The notes under the pieces were generated by a model. That model searched no databases. It was not told the DNA's origin and saw only the letters and a list, made by a program, of their open reading frames with translations. This document shows, piece by piece, positions 15,402-24,940 of a DNA stretch of 64,000 bases; the first letter of the stretch is position 1, and the number at the start of each line of letters is the position of its first letter. A program made the position numbers and the translations under genes. This DNA comes from Prevotella sp. (lineage in GTDB: Bacteria > Bacteroidota > Bacteroidia > Bacteroidales > Bacteroidaceae), in assembly GCA_020026195.1 (NCBI GenBank), contig JAHHQW010000002.1:44592-108591 (forward strand). Direction: 5' to 3'.

Positions 15402-16010
15402 CTATTCCTCCGTTTTTAATGAAGTTATAAGATAGTAACGGTTCTCATTCATATCCTGAAGTTCTGACATAATTTTCTTCACCATCTTATAAGGAGTCTT
15501 TTCGTCTGCCTTGATAGCGAGTTTGAAATCAGGATTAGCCAACATAGCCTGCTCAATCCACAACTGGAATTCACTCATTCCTCCGTCAATACTGTCTGTA
15601 GGCACACCTTTGTTTTTCTGGTATGCATTCAGTTCGCTTGACTTTAAGCTGAGGAACTGATTAATCTCACTCATAGGAACACCAAAAGCTGGTGCCTTTC
15701 TGAATGTCTCTACCTGCTTCTTGGTCAGTTCGAGCTGCCAAGTAGAGGCCATTCCTTCGAGGGCTGTCTGCATATCTGCAGGCTTATCCATCTCGAGGAA
15801 GATTTTGCCTTTATCGTCAACCAATATGCTAAGCACGTTGGTCTCAGGAACTTTAATTTCCGATACAGACCCCGGTGTCAGTACTTTTACAGGTTCGTCC
15901 TTTACGAATGTTGATGTCAACATAAAGAACGTAAGCAAAAGCACCATCACATCGCTCATCGGCGTCATGTCGATAAAGACGTCTTGCTTTTTAACTTTTA
16001 CTTTACCCAT
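15402..16010 (-). CDS. exbD: ExbD-type biopolymer transport protein (first copy)
   Basis: The 202-residue protein has the same plan: one membrane helix beginning FIDMTPMSDVMVLLLTFFML with the conserved Asp, then a periplasmic domain. It differs from its neighbour outside the helix, so the two may form a hetero-dimer or serve different partners. The segment ending FKLAIKADEKTPYKMVKKIM matches the typical ExbD/TolR core. exbB lies 29 bases upstream, and the second exbD begins 2 bases downstream. Confidence 0.92.
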   Translation of the reverse strand: MGKVKVKKQDVFIDMTPMSDVMVLLLTFFMLTSTFVKDEPVKVLTPGSVSEIKVPETNVLSILVDDKGKIFLEMDKPADMQTALEGMASTWQLELTKKQVETFRKAPAFGVPMSEINQFLSLKSSELNAYQKNKGVPTDSIDGGMSEFQLWIEQAMLANPDFKLAIKADEKTPYKMVKKIMSELQDMNENRYYLITSLKTEE

Positions 16011-16039
16011 AATGATAAAATTTTAAAGGGTTAGTAAAG

Positions 16040-16867
16040 TTACGCTTTGTGATTAGCTGTGTATGTCTGAGCGATAGTGTAACCAACCTCATCGAGGGCG
16101 TATGTCAGCTTATCAATTTTGTTTGTGTAGTAGTTGTATGAAATAACAGCAAGAGCACCTGTCAAAATACCTGAAGCAGTATTAACGAGGGCCTCAGAAA
16201 TACCTGTAGAAAGTGCAAGTGAGTCACCACCACCACCAGATGCAAGGGCAGCGAACGCCTTAATCATACCAACAACAGTACCAAGAAGTCCGGTAAGTGT
16301 ACCAAGAGTAACGATAGTACCGATGATAGGAAGGTTCATCTGCAGTGTAGGCATTTCGAGCTGTGTAGCTTCTTCGTGAGCCTGCTGAATCTGAGCAACC
16401 TTCTGTTCCTTCTCGATTCCTTCTGTTTCTTCCATTTCCTTGTACTTGCGGAGTGATGCGCTAACAACATTAGCTACAGAACCTCTCTGATCATCACAGA
16501 TCTTCTGTGCCTTAGCGAAATCCTGCTCGCTGAGAGCCTGCTTTACATTGATAACGAAGTTTCTCAAAGAGCCCTTACCGAAAGCTACCTTAAGAGCGAT
16601 GAAACGCTCGATAGAAAGTGAAATAACTGTAAGAAGCAATGTCCAAATGATAGGAACGATGAAACCACCCTTGTAGATTGTACCGAGCAAGTTACCATTG
16701 AGAACTGCACCGTTAGGATCACCATTTACGAAGTTGTCGGGGCTACCGAATACAAATTCGAAAATACAATAAGCAATCAAGAAACATAATACTATAACCC
16801 AAATAGCATCTCTGACGCCTTGAAATCCCTGTTTTTTAGGGCTGGCCTTCTTCTGTTTTGAATCCAT
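16040..16867 (-). CDS. exbB: ExbB/TolQ/MotA-family proton channel protein
   Basis: ExbB forms the inner-membrane pentamer that, with ExbD, converts proton flow into motion of TonB. The 275-residue protein has three hydrophobic segments (about 20-45, 65-90 and a long pair in 175-260). The family core is LPIIGTIVTLGTLTGLLGTV followed by a Gly-rich AALASGGGGDS. The N-terminus is extended compared with proteobacterial ExbB. It is the first gene of the Ton operon and has a leader of about 170 bases. Confidence 0.94.
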   Translation of the reverse strand: MDSKQKKASPKKQGFQGVRDAIWVIVLCFLIAYCIFEFVFGSPDNFVNGDPNGAVLNGNLLGTIYKGGFIVPIIWTLLLTVISLSIERFIALKVAFGKGSLRNFVINVKQALSEQDFAKAQKICDDQRGSVANVVSASLRKYKEMEETEGIEKEQKVAQIQQAHEEATQLEMPTLQMNLPIIGTIVTLGTLTGLLGTVVGMIKAFAALASGGGGDSLALSTGISEALVNTASGILTGALAVISYNYYTNKIDKLTYALDEVGYTIAQTYTANHKA

Positions 16868-17254
16868 AATTTTTTAATTTTAAAAATTTTAGTTTAGTTA
16901 TTGTTTAATTTAAGTTTATATTTTCAGATTTACAACAGACGAGCATGGTATTTTCATTACTCTGCAAATTCAAAATCCAAAGAGAGGTTTCTTTTTTTGT
17001 GAAATCCTTTTAACTTCTAAGGAATCTCTACATATGATTTTGTGCTGCAAAAATAATCAATTTATTCATTTTACCGAAAAAAATCGCACTTTATTTATGT
17101 CTAAATCATATTTTTACATCTTTATGAGAATTTTCTTTCTTAAATATTCTCATATCTCATGTAGCTTTTCTTTTTTATTTAACAAGCATTGTCTTTAGCA
17201 ACATAAAGCACAATAATCTTGCAGTCTGTTTTTAGCCTGTTTTTGTCTTACGCC
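16868..17254. other. Intergenic region between exbB and ribBA (387 bases)
   Basis: AT-rich. It holds the probable exbB promoter (17048-17078) and the long exbB leader on the left, and the ribBA 3' end on the right. No reading frame, RNA gene or clear terminator hairpin was recognised. Confidence 0.6.
17048..17078 (-). promoter_or_regulatory. Probable exbB operon promoter
   Basis: Minus-strand TATTTTTG (17048-17055) fits the -7 consensus. At the expected 19-base distance there is TTTCG in place of TTTG. Predicted start near 17038, about 170 bases before exbB. Confidence 0.42.
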
Positions 17255-18466
17255 TTACTTAATATGTAAGGTATGTCCCATCTTTTCCTTCTTTGTCTTG
17301 AGATATTTGATATTATACTTATTAGGCTCGATTTCAATTGGCACATTCTCCACAATTTCAAGTCCGTAAGCTTCAAGACCAACTCTCTTGACTGGATTAT
17401 TAGTCATCAGTCTCATTTTATGAACACCAAGATGTCTCAGCATCTGTGCGCCACATCCATAATCACGCTCATCAGGCTTGAATCCAAGATGCACGTTTGC
17501 ATCTACAGTGTCATATCCTTCTTCCTGAAGTTTGTATGCATCAATCTTGTTCATCAGTCCTATACCGCGACCTTCCTGCTGCATATAGATAAGCACACCC
17601 TTACCTTCATTCTCAATCATCTGCATAGCCTTATGCAACTGTTCACCACAGTCACAGCGCTTACTTCCGAGAATATCTCCTGTAGCACATGAAGAATGAA
17701 CTCTCACGAGAATCGGTTCATCTTCTGTCCATTCACCCTTTATCAGAGCCATGTGTTCAAGTCCGGTACTTGTCTGCTTAAAAGGAATCAGTTTAAAATG
17801 TCCATACTCTGTAGGCATATCAACCATAGAACCTACAGTTATAAGAGACTCTTTTTTAAGACGGTATGATATAAGATCCTTGATAGAGATTATCTTAAGA
17901 TTATGCTGCTTAGCAACTTTCTGAAGATCCGGCATTCTTGCCATTGTTCCATCTTCGTTCATTATTTCCATAAGTGCACCTGCAGGATAAAGACCTGAAA
18001 GTCGACAGAGATCTATTGCAGCTTCTGTATGACCACTGCGGCGCAATACTCCATGTTCTTGTGCATAGAGAGGATTAATATGACCAGGACGTCCAAAAGT
18101 CTGCGGTGTTGAGTTTGGATCTGCAAGAGCACGTATAGTTGCAGCTCTGTCATGAGCAGATACACCTGTTGTACATCCTTCAAGTTTATCCACCGTTATT
18201 GTAAACGGAGTTCCCAACATAGAAGTATTATCCGACACCTGATGAGGAAGGTCTAATTCCTCACAGCGTTTCATTGTAAGAGGAGTGCAAAGTACACCTC
18301 TTGCGTTTTTAAGCATAAAATTCACCTTCTCCGGTGTAATCATCTCTGCCGCTGTTATTAAGTCTCCTTCATTCTCGCGATCCTCATCATCTACGACAAT
18401 GACAAATTTTCCTTCCTTAAAATCTTTCAGCGCGTCTTCGATGCTATCTAATTTAAAGTTTTCCAT
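17255..18466 (-). CDS. ribBA: Bifunctional RibBA: DHBP synthase / GTP cyclohydrolase II
   Basis: It supplies both branches of riboflavin synthesis: ribulose-5-phosphate to DHBP (N-terminal half) and GTP to the pyrimidine precursor (C-terminal half). The 403-residue protein has the DHBP synthase motifs [10 protein letters not shown] (26-35) and [12 protein letters not shown]. The GTP cyclohydrolase II zinc site [16 protein letters not shown] is followed by QQEGRGIGL. Both active sites look intact. It lies 32 bases after the permease gene with no FMN riboswitch between them, so it may be read from the permease promoter. Confidence 0.96.
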   Translation of the reverse strand: MENFKLDSIEDALKDFKEGKFVIVVDDEDRENEGDLITAAEMITPEKVNFMLKNARGVLCTPLTMKRCEELDLPHQVSDNTSMLGTPFTITVDKLEGCTTGVSAHDRAATIRALADPNSTPQTFGRPGHINPLYAQEHGVLRRSGHTEAAIDLCRLSGLYPAGALMEIMNEDGTMARMPDLQKVAKQHNLKIISIKDLISYRLKKESLITVGSMVDMPTEYGHFKLIPFKQTSTGLEHMALIKGEWTEDEPILVRVHSSCATGDILGSKRCDCGEQLHKAMQMIENEGKGVLIYMQQEGRGIGLMNKIDAYKLQEEGYDTVDANVHLGFKPDERDYGCGAQMLRHLGVHKMRLMTNNPVKRVGLEAYGLEIVENVPIEIEPNKYNIKYLKTKKEKMGHTLHIK

Positions 18467-18498
18467 ATTGTATTTATTTGAGTTTACTTTAGTTTATA

Positions 18499-20409
18499 TT
18501 ATTTGTTTTTACTTTCTAATTGTGAAATTCTATCCAGAAGTTCTCCGTTGACTTGTTTTATCTGACGCAAATCACGCATAAGTCTTACACGGAACCTCCA
18601 CATTCTAAGATAAAAGAATACTCCCAAAGGAATTATCACAGCAATCAGTATATTAAGCCATTTTTTTGCAAACGGACGGGTATGTGCCTTTACTGCTATG
18701 ACGGGATACTCATTTATACAAGACAATATTTTTTTGTCGCGTGTATTTGATAAATCTTCTATTATATCTTCCAATCTGTCATTTATATTTCTAACTGTAT
18801 TATCGGGACTATATTTGAAAAACACCTTAATAGGATTGGGAGCAAGCATAAGATTATATTTTGTAACATAATTATCTATATCCTGCGTAATAACCGACAA
18901 TTTCATCGCATTCTCAGTGTAATTTGGTTCGTTGATAATAACTTCCTTCTTAAATATGTGTCGTTTTGTTCTAAGGCCAAGCATCTTCATAAACAAATTT
19001 CGATACATATCAAGATTAAACACTACAGAATCTTTGTTCGCCTTATATGTAAAGAAGATTGCCAACGGAGTGAGGACAAGTGTTGAGATAGTCTTACCAA
19101 ACCAGACGCTCCACATACCTCCTCGTGCCATACGGAATCCTGAATTGTCAAATATAAAATACACAATGAACACAAGTACTGATATAATTACCGGGATACC
19201 GAGACCTCCCTTGCGGATAATGGCTCCAAGAGGAGCACCGATAAAGAAGAATATCAGACATGAAAGAGACAATGTGAATTTATTCATAGCTTCAATCTGA
19301 TGCAGGCGCATCTGTCTTTCGCTATAATTAGTCATTGTACTCTTAAAATCCAAATCATTGAGTTCAGAACGGGCATTTACCAAAGCTGTTTCCACGGCAG
19401 ATTTTTTCTTTTCTTGGATCAGACTGTCATACGTCTCATAAAATCCAGCCTTCGTCTCCGCTAACAGTTTCTTAGAGGCTATAGAATCTTCTTTGGAAAG
19501 TTTTCCGAAGTTATAGTATCTTCGCTGAGAATCTTCGTAGTACACCCTGCCCATACTGTCTATGTCTGATTTAAGGGAGTCTATGCCGATTGTTATCTCT
19601 TTCAGAGTCTTTGTCTTTGCATTTCCTGATATTGCAGACGCATCAGACATGCTGAAGTCACCATTAAAATCAAGTACAATCTTCTTGCGAATAAAACTTT
19701 CACGACGATAAGGAACTGATGCGCTACCAGCAAGCTCCTGAGATTTCATATTCTCAAACCATTCACCATTATGTAGTGTCAGCACCAAATGCTTTTTTTC
19801 TGCAGTAGACTGAAGCATACCGGAGTCTGCCAATATTATTGCGGCATCCTCATAACTTCCTGTCATCTTGTAAATCATTATGCCATAAAGCATACCTGTT
19901 TCAGTATTCTTTTTCTGGACATATATATTACATTGCGGAATTCCATCATAAAACATACCTTCAGGTATCTCCAATTCAGGGCTCTTCTGTTTCATTGAAA
20001 GCAGCAGTGACTGAAACGACCTGTTTGCTTCCGGACCTACTACATTCTGGAAATAGAAAGAAACGACAGAGATTAGAATTACAATAACCACAAGGGGGCG
20101 GAATGACTGCAAGAGAGAAATTCCAGCTGCTTTTATTGCTGTCAGCTCAGAACTTTCACCAAGATTTCCAAAGGTTATCAAAGAAGAAAGAAGTATTGCC
20201 AACGGCAGGGCATTAGGAACAAACATTAGTCCCATATACCAGAAAAACTGCGCCAATACATCTAAGGTAAGTCCTTTTCCGATGAGCACGTCGACGTATC
20301 TCCATAGGAACTGCATCATCAATACGAACTGACAGATGAAAAATGTTCCGACAAATAGCAGTCCGAACTGTTTGGCTATGAATATATCTAACTTCTTTAT
20401 TCTGAACAT
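18499..20409 (-). CDS. LptF/LptG-family (YjgP/YjgQ) permease
   Basis: LptF and LptG are the membrane subunits of the Lpt exporter that moves lipopolysaccharide from the inner membrane to the outer leaflet. The 636-residue protein starts with the typical IKKLDIFIAKQFGLLFVGTF segment. It has three N-terminal helices, a periplasmic beta-rich domain (about 130-330, including NIYVQKKNTETG), and C-terminal helices with FFIGAPLGAIIRKGGLG. It is longer than the E. coli proteins (about 360), with roughly 190 extra C-terminal residues ending in another helix and a coiled segment. Only one such gene is in the window. Confidence 0.88.
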   Translation of the reverse strand: MFRIKKLDIFIAKQFGLLFVGTFFICQFVLMMQFLWRYVDVLIGKGLTLDVLAQFFWYMGLMFVPNALPLAILLSSLITFGNLGESSELTAIKAAGISLLQSFRPLVVIVILISVVSFYFQNVVGPEANRSFQSLLLSMKQKSPELEIPEGMFYDGIPQCNIYVQKKNTETGMLYGIMIYKMTGSYEDAAIILADSGMLQSTAEKKHLVLTLHNGEWFENMKSQELAGSASVPYRRESFIRKKIVLDFNGDFSMSDASAISGNAKTKTLKEITIGIDSLKSDIDSMGRVYYEDSQRRYYNFGKLSKEDSIASKKLLAETKAGFYETYDSLIQEKKKSAVETALVNARSELNDLDFKSTMTNYSERQMRLHQIEAMNKFTLSLSCLIFFFIGAPLGAIIRKGGLGIPVIISVLVFIVYFIFDNSGFRMARGGMWSVWFGKTISTLVLTPLAIFFTYKANKDSVVFNLDMYRNLFMKMLGLRTKRHIFKKEVIINEPNYTENAMKLSVITQDIDNYVTKYNLMLAPNPIKVFFKYSPDNTVRNINDRLEDIIEDLSNTRDKKILSCINEYPVIAVKAHTRPFAKKWLNILIAVIIPLGVFFYLRMWRFRVRLMRDLRQIKQVNGELLDRISQLESKNK

Positions 20410-20446
20410 TTACGTTATAAGCTTATGGTTATAACTTACCATCGTG

Positions 20447-20477
20447 CAAATTTAGTATAAATAATTAAGAAAACAAT
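20447..20477 (-). promoter_or_regulatory. Probable promoter of the permease-ribBA unit
   Basis: Minus-strand TAAATTTG (20447-20454), with ATTG in place of TTTG 19 bases upstream. Predicted leader about 30 bases. Confidence 0.45.
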
Positions 20478-20579
20478 ATAATTTATTTATTTTATAAAAT
20501 TCACAACACACATAAACATTAAAACACACGCTTATTTTTTATGTGATAATGATATTGCTTGTTATATTTGTCAATACAA

Positions 20580-20622
20580 AAATGGCGCAGCATTGTACAT
20601 ATCACACAACACTGCGCCATTT
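20580..20622 (-). terminator. Terminator of the YfhO-family gene
   Basis: AAATGGCGCAG (20580-20590) pairs perfectly with 20612-20622 around a 21-base loop, 20 bases past the YfhO stop. On the minus strand it continues TTTTGTATTG. Confidence 0.85.
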
Positions 20623-20641
20623 ATATCACATATGACCTATA

Positions 20642-23146
20642 TTATTCCACAGCTCTTTTTTTCCTTCTCCATATAAACAATGCCACTATTACAACTACCA
20701 ACAATGCATAGGCAGAATAAGCAATGGTTTCCGTAATCTTAATTGATTTAGGATGGAATGTAAGCTCAACCTTATGGCTTCCAGCCGGTACGTTGACTGC
20801 ACGTAACAAATAGTTAACTCTTGCCACTTCAACAGGCTGTCCGTCTACGAAAGCCTCCCATCCAGGATAATAGATTTCAGAGAATACGACGATTCCGCCT
20901 TTATCCGAACTGACATCATAAGTAAGATGGTTAGGCTTATAATCAATAATCTTCACAGTTGCGTTATCATCGCTCACTGTTACCTTTCCTATTGCATCCT
21001 TAAACTTCTTGTCTGCAACAGCTACATTATGGAGATCGATTTTGCCAATAGCTTCAATCTCTTCGTTTGCATTATCAACAAACTTAACTTCATCTACGAA
21101 CCATGCATTGCCAAAAGCATAGGGATTTCGTAGAGGAACAGTTACATTATTATCATCCAGAAGGACAATGAAATAACGAGTGTTGAGCATATTGATTATC
21201 GGGCAGATGCTATCTCCGTTAACCTTTGTCATATCAAATGATGAAGTAGCCGCAGCTGTATATACGCTCTGCATTTCAGGCATTATGTACATTTCTATCA
21301 GTTCCTGATATCTGCGTAGTTTCGCAGGATGATAACCTCCTATACTCTTATGATAATATGATGTAACATTACCATTCTCATTGAATGTATTTGTTGAGAA
21401 ATTAAGTACTCTGTAATCACCACAGCCGGATTTATCAGCAAGAATCTGCTTATCTGTATTTGTCATTGGCTGCGGAAGATCTCGCTGTGTACTTTCTATA
21501 AACATACCATCATTGAGATAACGTTTATTTACCTGCCAGAGATCGACGAAGCACAATATTGCAAGTACTGCAATCATTTGTAAAGACTTAATTTTATGAG
21601 CCTTATACAGCAGCATGAACATCGCACCTATAATAATTATGATAACCGAGCGCCAACAGTCTGCCGTGAAAAGAGCCTGTCTTACTGACGTCAGATTTGC
21701 CATCACAGGAGCAATATATTCAGACGGAAGACTTGAAAGGGCATGTCTTTCTGCTGTTGAAATAAAGCTATCGAAGAACACATCCGGCATAACGGCAAAG
21801 AGGAATGCTACGCCTGCGGTAAGTGCTAACGAGACATAGAAATATTTAATCTTTTCAGTAAGCAGATCCGGCTCATCAACGATTTTCTTCAGTGCCATCA
21901 TTGCAAGCAGAGGTATCGTAAATTCCGCAATCACAAGAATTGAAGCAACTGTACGGAACTTAGAATACATCGGCATGTAATCAATAAAGATGTCAGTAAG
22001 TGGCATGAAGTTCTTACCCCACGACAACAGTATAGACAAAATTGTTGCTGCAAGCAGAGCCCATTTCATCGGACCTTTAACAATAAACAATCCTAATATG
22101 AACAGGAACAGTACAAAAGCACCTACATATACAGGACCGCTCGTACCAGGCTGTTCACCCCAATATTGTCCAAGCTGATTATATATCGGCATAAAATTAG
22201 GATCGGCTTTTTCCATTGCCTTCTCATTCATTGAAAGAGGAACCGATGCACCACCCTTTGTATTTGGAACAAGAAGAGTGAAAGTTTCTCCAGTACCATA
22301 ACTCCACTGTGTTATATAATCTCTGTCAAGACCCGAAGTACTCTTATGCTGAGGATTTTTCTGAACAAGTTCACCTTTTCCTCGCATACTGTTCTTAGAA
22401 TATTCCCATGTATGATAAAGATTTGAAATATTAATAGCTATACCTATGGCAGCACCAGCGATACAGACCGCCGTGGCACGTAAAAATTTACGAACTTCAT
22501 TCTTCTTAACTGCCTCAACAAGGAAAGCTATAAACATGAAGAAGATGATAAACAGATAATAATATGTCATCTGCACATGGTTCGCATGAATTTCAAATGC
22601 CGAGAATATTGCAGTAACAATGAAACCTGGCAGAAGTTTTCCTCTATATGCAAGTACAACACCGGCAATCATAGGCGGCAGATAAGCCAGAGCCATGACT
22701 TTCCATATATGTCCTGCTGCTATAATAATAAGGAAATATGTTGAGAATGCCCATATTATCGAACCTAAAGCAGCTAAAGACCTACGAAAATCGAATGCTC
22801 TCAAAAGGATATAGAATCCCAGCAGATAAGCAAACAGATACCACACATAATCAGGCATCCAAAGGTGATAAAGGTTTTCAAAGAATGTAAGACTATCGGT
22901 ACTATCGTACGACGGCGACATCTGATACGTAGGCATACCTCCGAATGCAGAATTAGTCCAACGAGTAACTTCTCCTGTGCTCTGTCGATACTCAAGGGCT
23001 TCCTGTCCCAATCCTCTACCAGCCGAAGAGTCGTTATGATATAAGATTCTTCCTTCTATGTCGGCAGGAAAGAAATAAGCAAACGAGATTATTGCAAAAA
23101 TAACAATTGCCAGGATGTCCGGCAGATATTGTTTTAAAGTCTTCAT
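20642..23146 (-). CDS. YfhO-family multi-span membrane protein
   Basis: The 834-residue protein has about 12-13 hydrophobic helices over residues 1-540, a periplasmic domain (about 545-800) and a final helix before a basic tail. The N-terminus includes YFFPADIEGRILYHNDSSAG, and the last domain has FSEIYYPGWEAFVDGQPVEV, typical of the YfhO family. The overall plan is that of GT-C glycosyltransferases, which use polyprenyl-linked sugars. In Gram-positives YfhO glycosylates teichoic acids; the substrate here is unknown. TAACTTTG at 23177-23184 (minus) may be its -7 element. Confidence 0.85.
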   Translation of the reverse strand: MKTLKQYLPDILAIVIFAIISFAYFFPADIEGRILYHNDSSAGRGLGQEALEYRQSTGEVTRWTNSAFGGMPTYQMSPSYDSTDSLTFFENLYHLWMPDYVWYLFAYLLGFYILLRAFDFRRSLAALGSIIWAFSTYFLIIIAAGHIWKVMALAYLPPMIAGVVLAYRGKLLPGFIVTAIFSAFEIHANHVQMTYYYLFIIFFMFIAFLVEAVKKNEVRKFLRATAVCIAGAAIGIAINISNLYHTWEYSKNSMRGKGELVQKNPQHKSTSGLDRDYITQWSYGTGETFTLLVPNTKGGASVPLSMNEKAMEKADPNFMPIYNQLGQYWGEQPGTSGPVYVGAFVLFLFILGLFIVKGPMKWALLAATILSILLSWGKNFMPLTDIFIDYMPMYSKFRTVASILVIAEFTIPLLAMMALKKIVDEPDLLTEKIKYFYVSLALTAGVAFLFAVMPDVFFDSFISTAERHALSSLPSEYIAPVMANLTSVRQALFTADCWRSVIIIIIGAMFMLLYKAHKIKSLQMIAVLAILCFVDLWQVNKRYLNDGMFIESTQRDLPQPMTNTDKQILADKSGCGDYRVLNFSTNTFNENGNVTSYYHKSIGGYHPAKLRRYQELIEMYIMPEMQSVYTAAATSSFDMTKVNGDSICPIINMLNTRYFIVLLDDNNVTVPLRNPYAFGNAWFVDEVKFVDNANEEIEAIGKIDLHNVAVADKKFKDAIGKVTVSDDNATVKIIDYKPNHLTYDVSSDKGGIVVFSEIYYPGWEAFVDGQPVEVARVNYLLRAVNVPAGSHKVELTFHPKSIKITETIAYSAYALLVVVIVALFIWRRKKRAVE

Positions 23147-23226
23147 TTTATGAATATAGGTTTAGCATTAATGCTGCAAAGTTACTTAAAAGGCATAAGA
23201 ATAAGCACTATTTACAAAAAAAACAG

Positions 23227-23234
23227 TATTTTTG
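23227..23234 (+). promoter_or_regulatory. Possible -7 element of mtnN-luxS
   Basis: TATTTTTG fits the -7 consensus 25 bases before the chosen mtnN ATG. No clear TTTG lies 19 bases upstream, so this is half a promoter. Confidence 0.38.
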
Positions 23235-23258
23235 CAGACAAATCTTTCATTAAAAGAC

Positions 23259-23942
23259 ATGAGAATAGGAATTATTGTAGCGATGGAGAAAGAGTTCAAA
23301 CAACTTACCACACTCCTGTCGCATTCTGTTACCGAGCATCATAACAGTAAAGATTTTGTTATGGGCAGAATAGGAAACAACGAGGTTATTATGCAGCAGT
23401 GCGGCATCGGAAAAGTTAATTCTACAATTGGTGCCGTTGAGATGATTAACAACTACCATCCAGAACTTATTATTTCTACAGGTGTAGCCGGCGGTGCCGA
23501 TGTTTCACTTAATATCAAGGATGTTGTAGTGGCCACCGAATGTCGTTATCATGACGCATATTGTGGTAAAGAATGCGAATTCGGCCAGCTCATGGGTATG
23601 CCAGCAGCTTTCAAATGTCCGGAGAATCTTGTAGAAAAAGCCATGAATCTTAACTGTGGCATTCACATCCGCAAGGGACTTATCGTAACTGGAGAATGGT
23701 TTGTGGACAGTAAAGACAAGATGCGCGGCATTCTCGAAAACTTTCCAACGGCACAGGCTGTTGACATGGAAAGCTGTTCCATTGCACAGACATGTTATGT
23801 ATACAACATTCCTTTCATCAGTTTTAGAATTATAAGCGACATTCCATTAAAAGATACGGATGCATCGCAATATTATGATTTCTGGAATCAGATGGCAGAT
23901 GGTTCGTTTAATGTTACAAAGAGTTTCTTAGAAAGTATATAA
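23259..23942 (+). CDS. mtnN: 5'-methylthioadenosine / S-adenosylhomocysteine nucleosidase
   Basis: MtnN (Pfs) releases adenine from methylthioadenosine and S-adenosylhomocysteine. The 227-residue protein starts MRIGIIVAMEKE with the nucleoside-phosphorylase fold, has STGVAGGAD, and ends with the active-site VDMESCSIAQTCY and SFRIISDIPLKD. I chose the ATG at 23259 because the longer frame needs a TTG start inside the -7 box. luxS begins 1 base after the stop, so the two consecutive steps of the activated methyl cycle are co-expressed. Confidence 0.95.
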   Translation: MRIGIIVAMEKEFKQLTTLLSHSVTEHHNSKDFVMGRIGNNEVIMQQCGIGKVNSTIGAVEMINNYHPELIISTGVAGGADVSLNIKDVVVATECRYHDAYCGKECEFGQLMGMPAAFKCPENLVEKAMNLNCGIHIRKGLIVTGEWFVDSKDKMRGILENFPTAQAVDMESCSIAQTCYVYNIPFISFRIISDIPLKDTDASQYYDFWNQMADGSFNVTKSFLESI

Positions 23943-23943
23943 A

Positions 23944-24426
23944 ATGGAAAAGATAGCAAGTTTTACAATAGATCATAACAGACTGAAACGCGGTATATAC
24001 GTTTCAAGAAAAGATATTGCTGGCGGAGAGACAATCACCACATTCGACATCCGTATGAAAGAGCCCAATCGCGAACCAGCAATGCACATTGGTGCTCTGC
24101 ATACAATTGAGCATTTAGCTGCAACATACCTTCGCAACGATAACGAGTGGAAGGACAAAATTATTTATTGGGGACCTATGGGATGTCTGACAGGTAACTA
24201 TCTTATTATAAGAGGTGATTTAAAATCAGAAGACATTGTATCTCTCATGCGCCGTACATTCCAGTTTATTGCCGACTACACAGGTGAAATTCCCGGAGCG
24301 AAACCAGAAGACTGTGGTAATTATCTGCTTCACGACCTTCCAATGGCTCGCTGGGAATCAGCTAAATTCATAAACGAAGTTTTGGACAATATTAAGTACG
24401 ACAACCTAAATTATCCTTCAAAGTAA
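23944..24426 (+). CDS. luxS: S-ribosylhomocysteine lyase LuxS
   Basis: LuxS cleaves S-ribosylhomocysteine to homocysteine and DPD, the precursor of autoinducer-2. The 160-residue protein has the metal motif HTIEH (53-57), catalytic Cys81 in GPMGCLTGNYL and the third metal ligand Cys124 in PEDCGNY. Length is normal. MtnN makes its substrate and is encoded directly upstream, so the pair recycles SAH. AI-2 signalling is possible but cannot be inferred from this alone. Confidence 0.96.
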   Translation: MEKIASFTIDHNRLKRGIYVSRKDIAGGETITTFDIRMKEPNREPAMHIGALHTIEHLAATYLRNDNEWKDKIIYWGPMGCLTGNYLIIRGDLKSEDIVSLMRRTFQFIADYTGEIPGAKPEDCGNYLLHDLPMARWESAKFINEVLDNIKYDNLNYPSK

Positions 24427-24493
24427 GGATATAAAGTGTATAAAAGAGCACAAATTGCAGATTATAGCACTAAAACATCAATTAAACGTAATA

Positions 24494-24528
24494 TTTGTAG
24501 GTCGTTTCATCAATAATGCTTAAATTTG
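24494..24528 (+). promoter_or_regulatory. Probable rpsO promoter
   Basis: TTTG (24494-24497) and TAAATTTG (24521-24528), with a spacer of 23 bases, slightly long. Predicted leader about 30 bases. Confidence 0.45.
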
Positions 24529-24565
24529 CACCGCATTTAATAAAAATAAAGTAATTATAAGTACT

Positions 24566-24835
24566 ATGTATTTAGATCAAGCAAAAAAACAAGAGATCTT
24601 TGGTAAGTACGGAAAGTCTAACTCTGATACTGGTTCAGTTGAAAGCCAGGTAGCATTGTTCTCATACCGTATTGCCCATTTGACGGAACATCTTAAGAAG
24701 AACCGTAAAGATTATAGCACTGAAAGAGCACTGACTCGTTTGGTAGGTAAGCGTCGTTCGCTCCTCGATTATCTGTATGACATTGATATCGAGCGCTATC
24801 GTGCACTGATCAAGGCTCTCGGTCTGCGTAAGTAA
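24566..24835 (+). CDS. rpsO: 30S ribosomal protein S15
   Basis: S15 is a primary 16S-rRNA-binding protein of the small subunit. The 89-residue length is standard, and the hallmark stretches TGSVESQVALFSYRI, HLKKNRKDYST and GKRRSLLDYLY are intact. It is transcribed alone and followed by a strong terminator. Confidence 0.97.
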   Translation: MYLDQAKKQEIFGKYGKSNSDTGSVESQVALFSYRIAHLTEHLKKNRKDYSTERALTRLVGKRRSLLDYLYDIDIERYRALIKALGLRK

Positions 24836-24860
24836 TTGCAGACATTGCTTAAAGGCATTA

Positions 24861-24897
24861 AAAAATCCCCGCATCTATTCAGATTGCGGGGATTTTT
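24861..24897. terminator. Bidirectional terminator between rpsO and msrC
   Basis: AAAAATCCCCGCA (24861-24873) pairs perfectly with 24885-24897. A-run and T-run on the two sides serve both converging genes. Confidence 0.93.
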
Positions 24898-24940
24898 ATT
24901 TATATATACAAAAAAACGTTTCTGTCAAATAAATATATAT

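Noticed and set aside
17255..18498. FMN riboswitch for ribBA
   Set aside because: Only 32 bases separate ribBA from the preceding permease gene.
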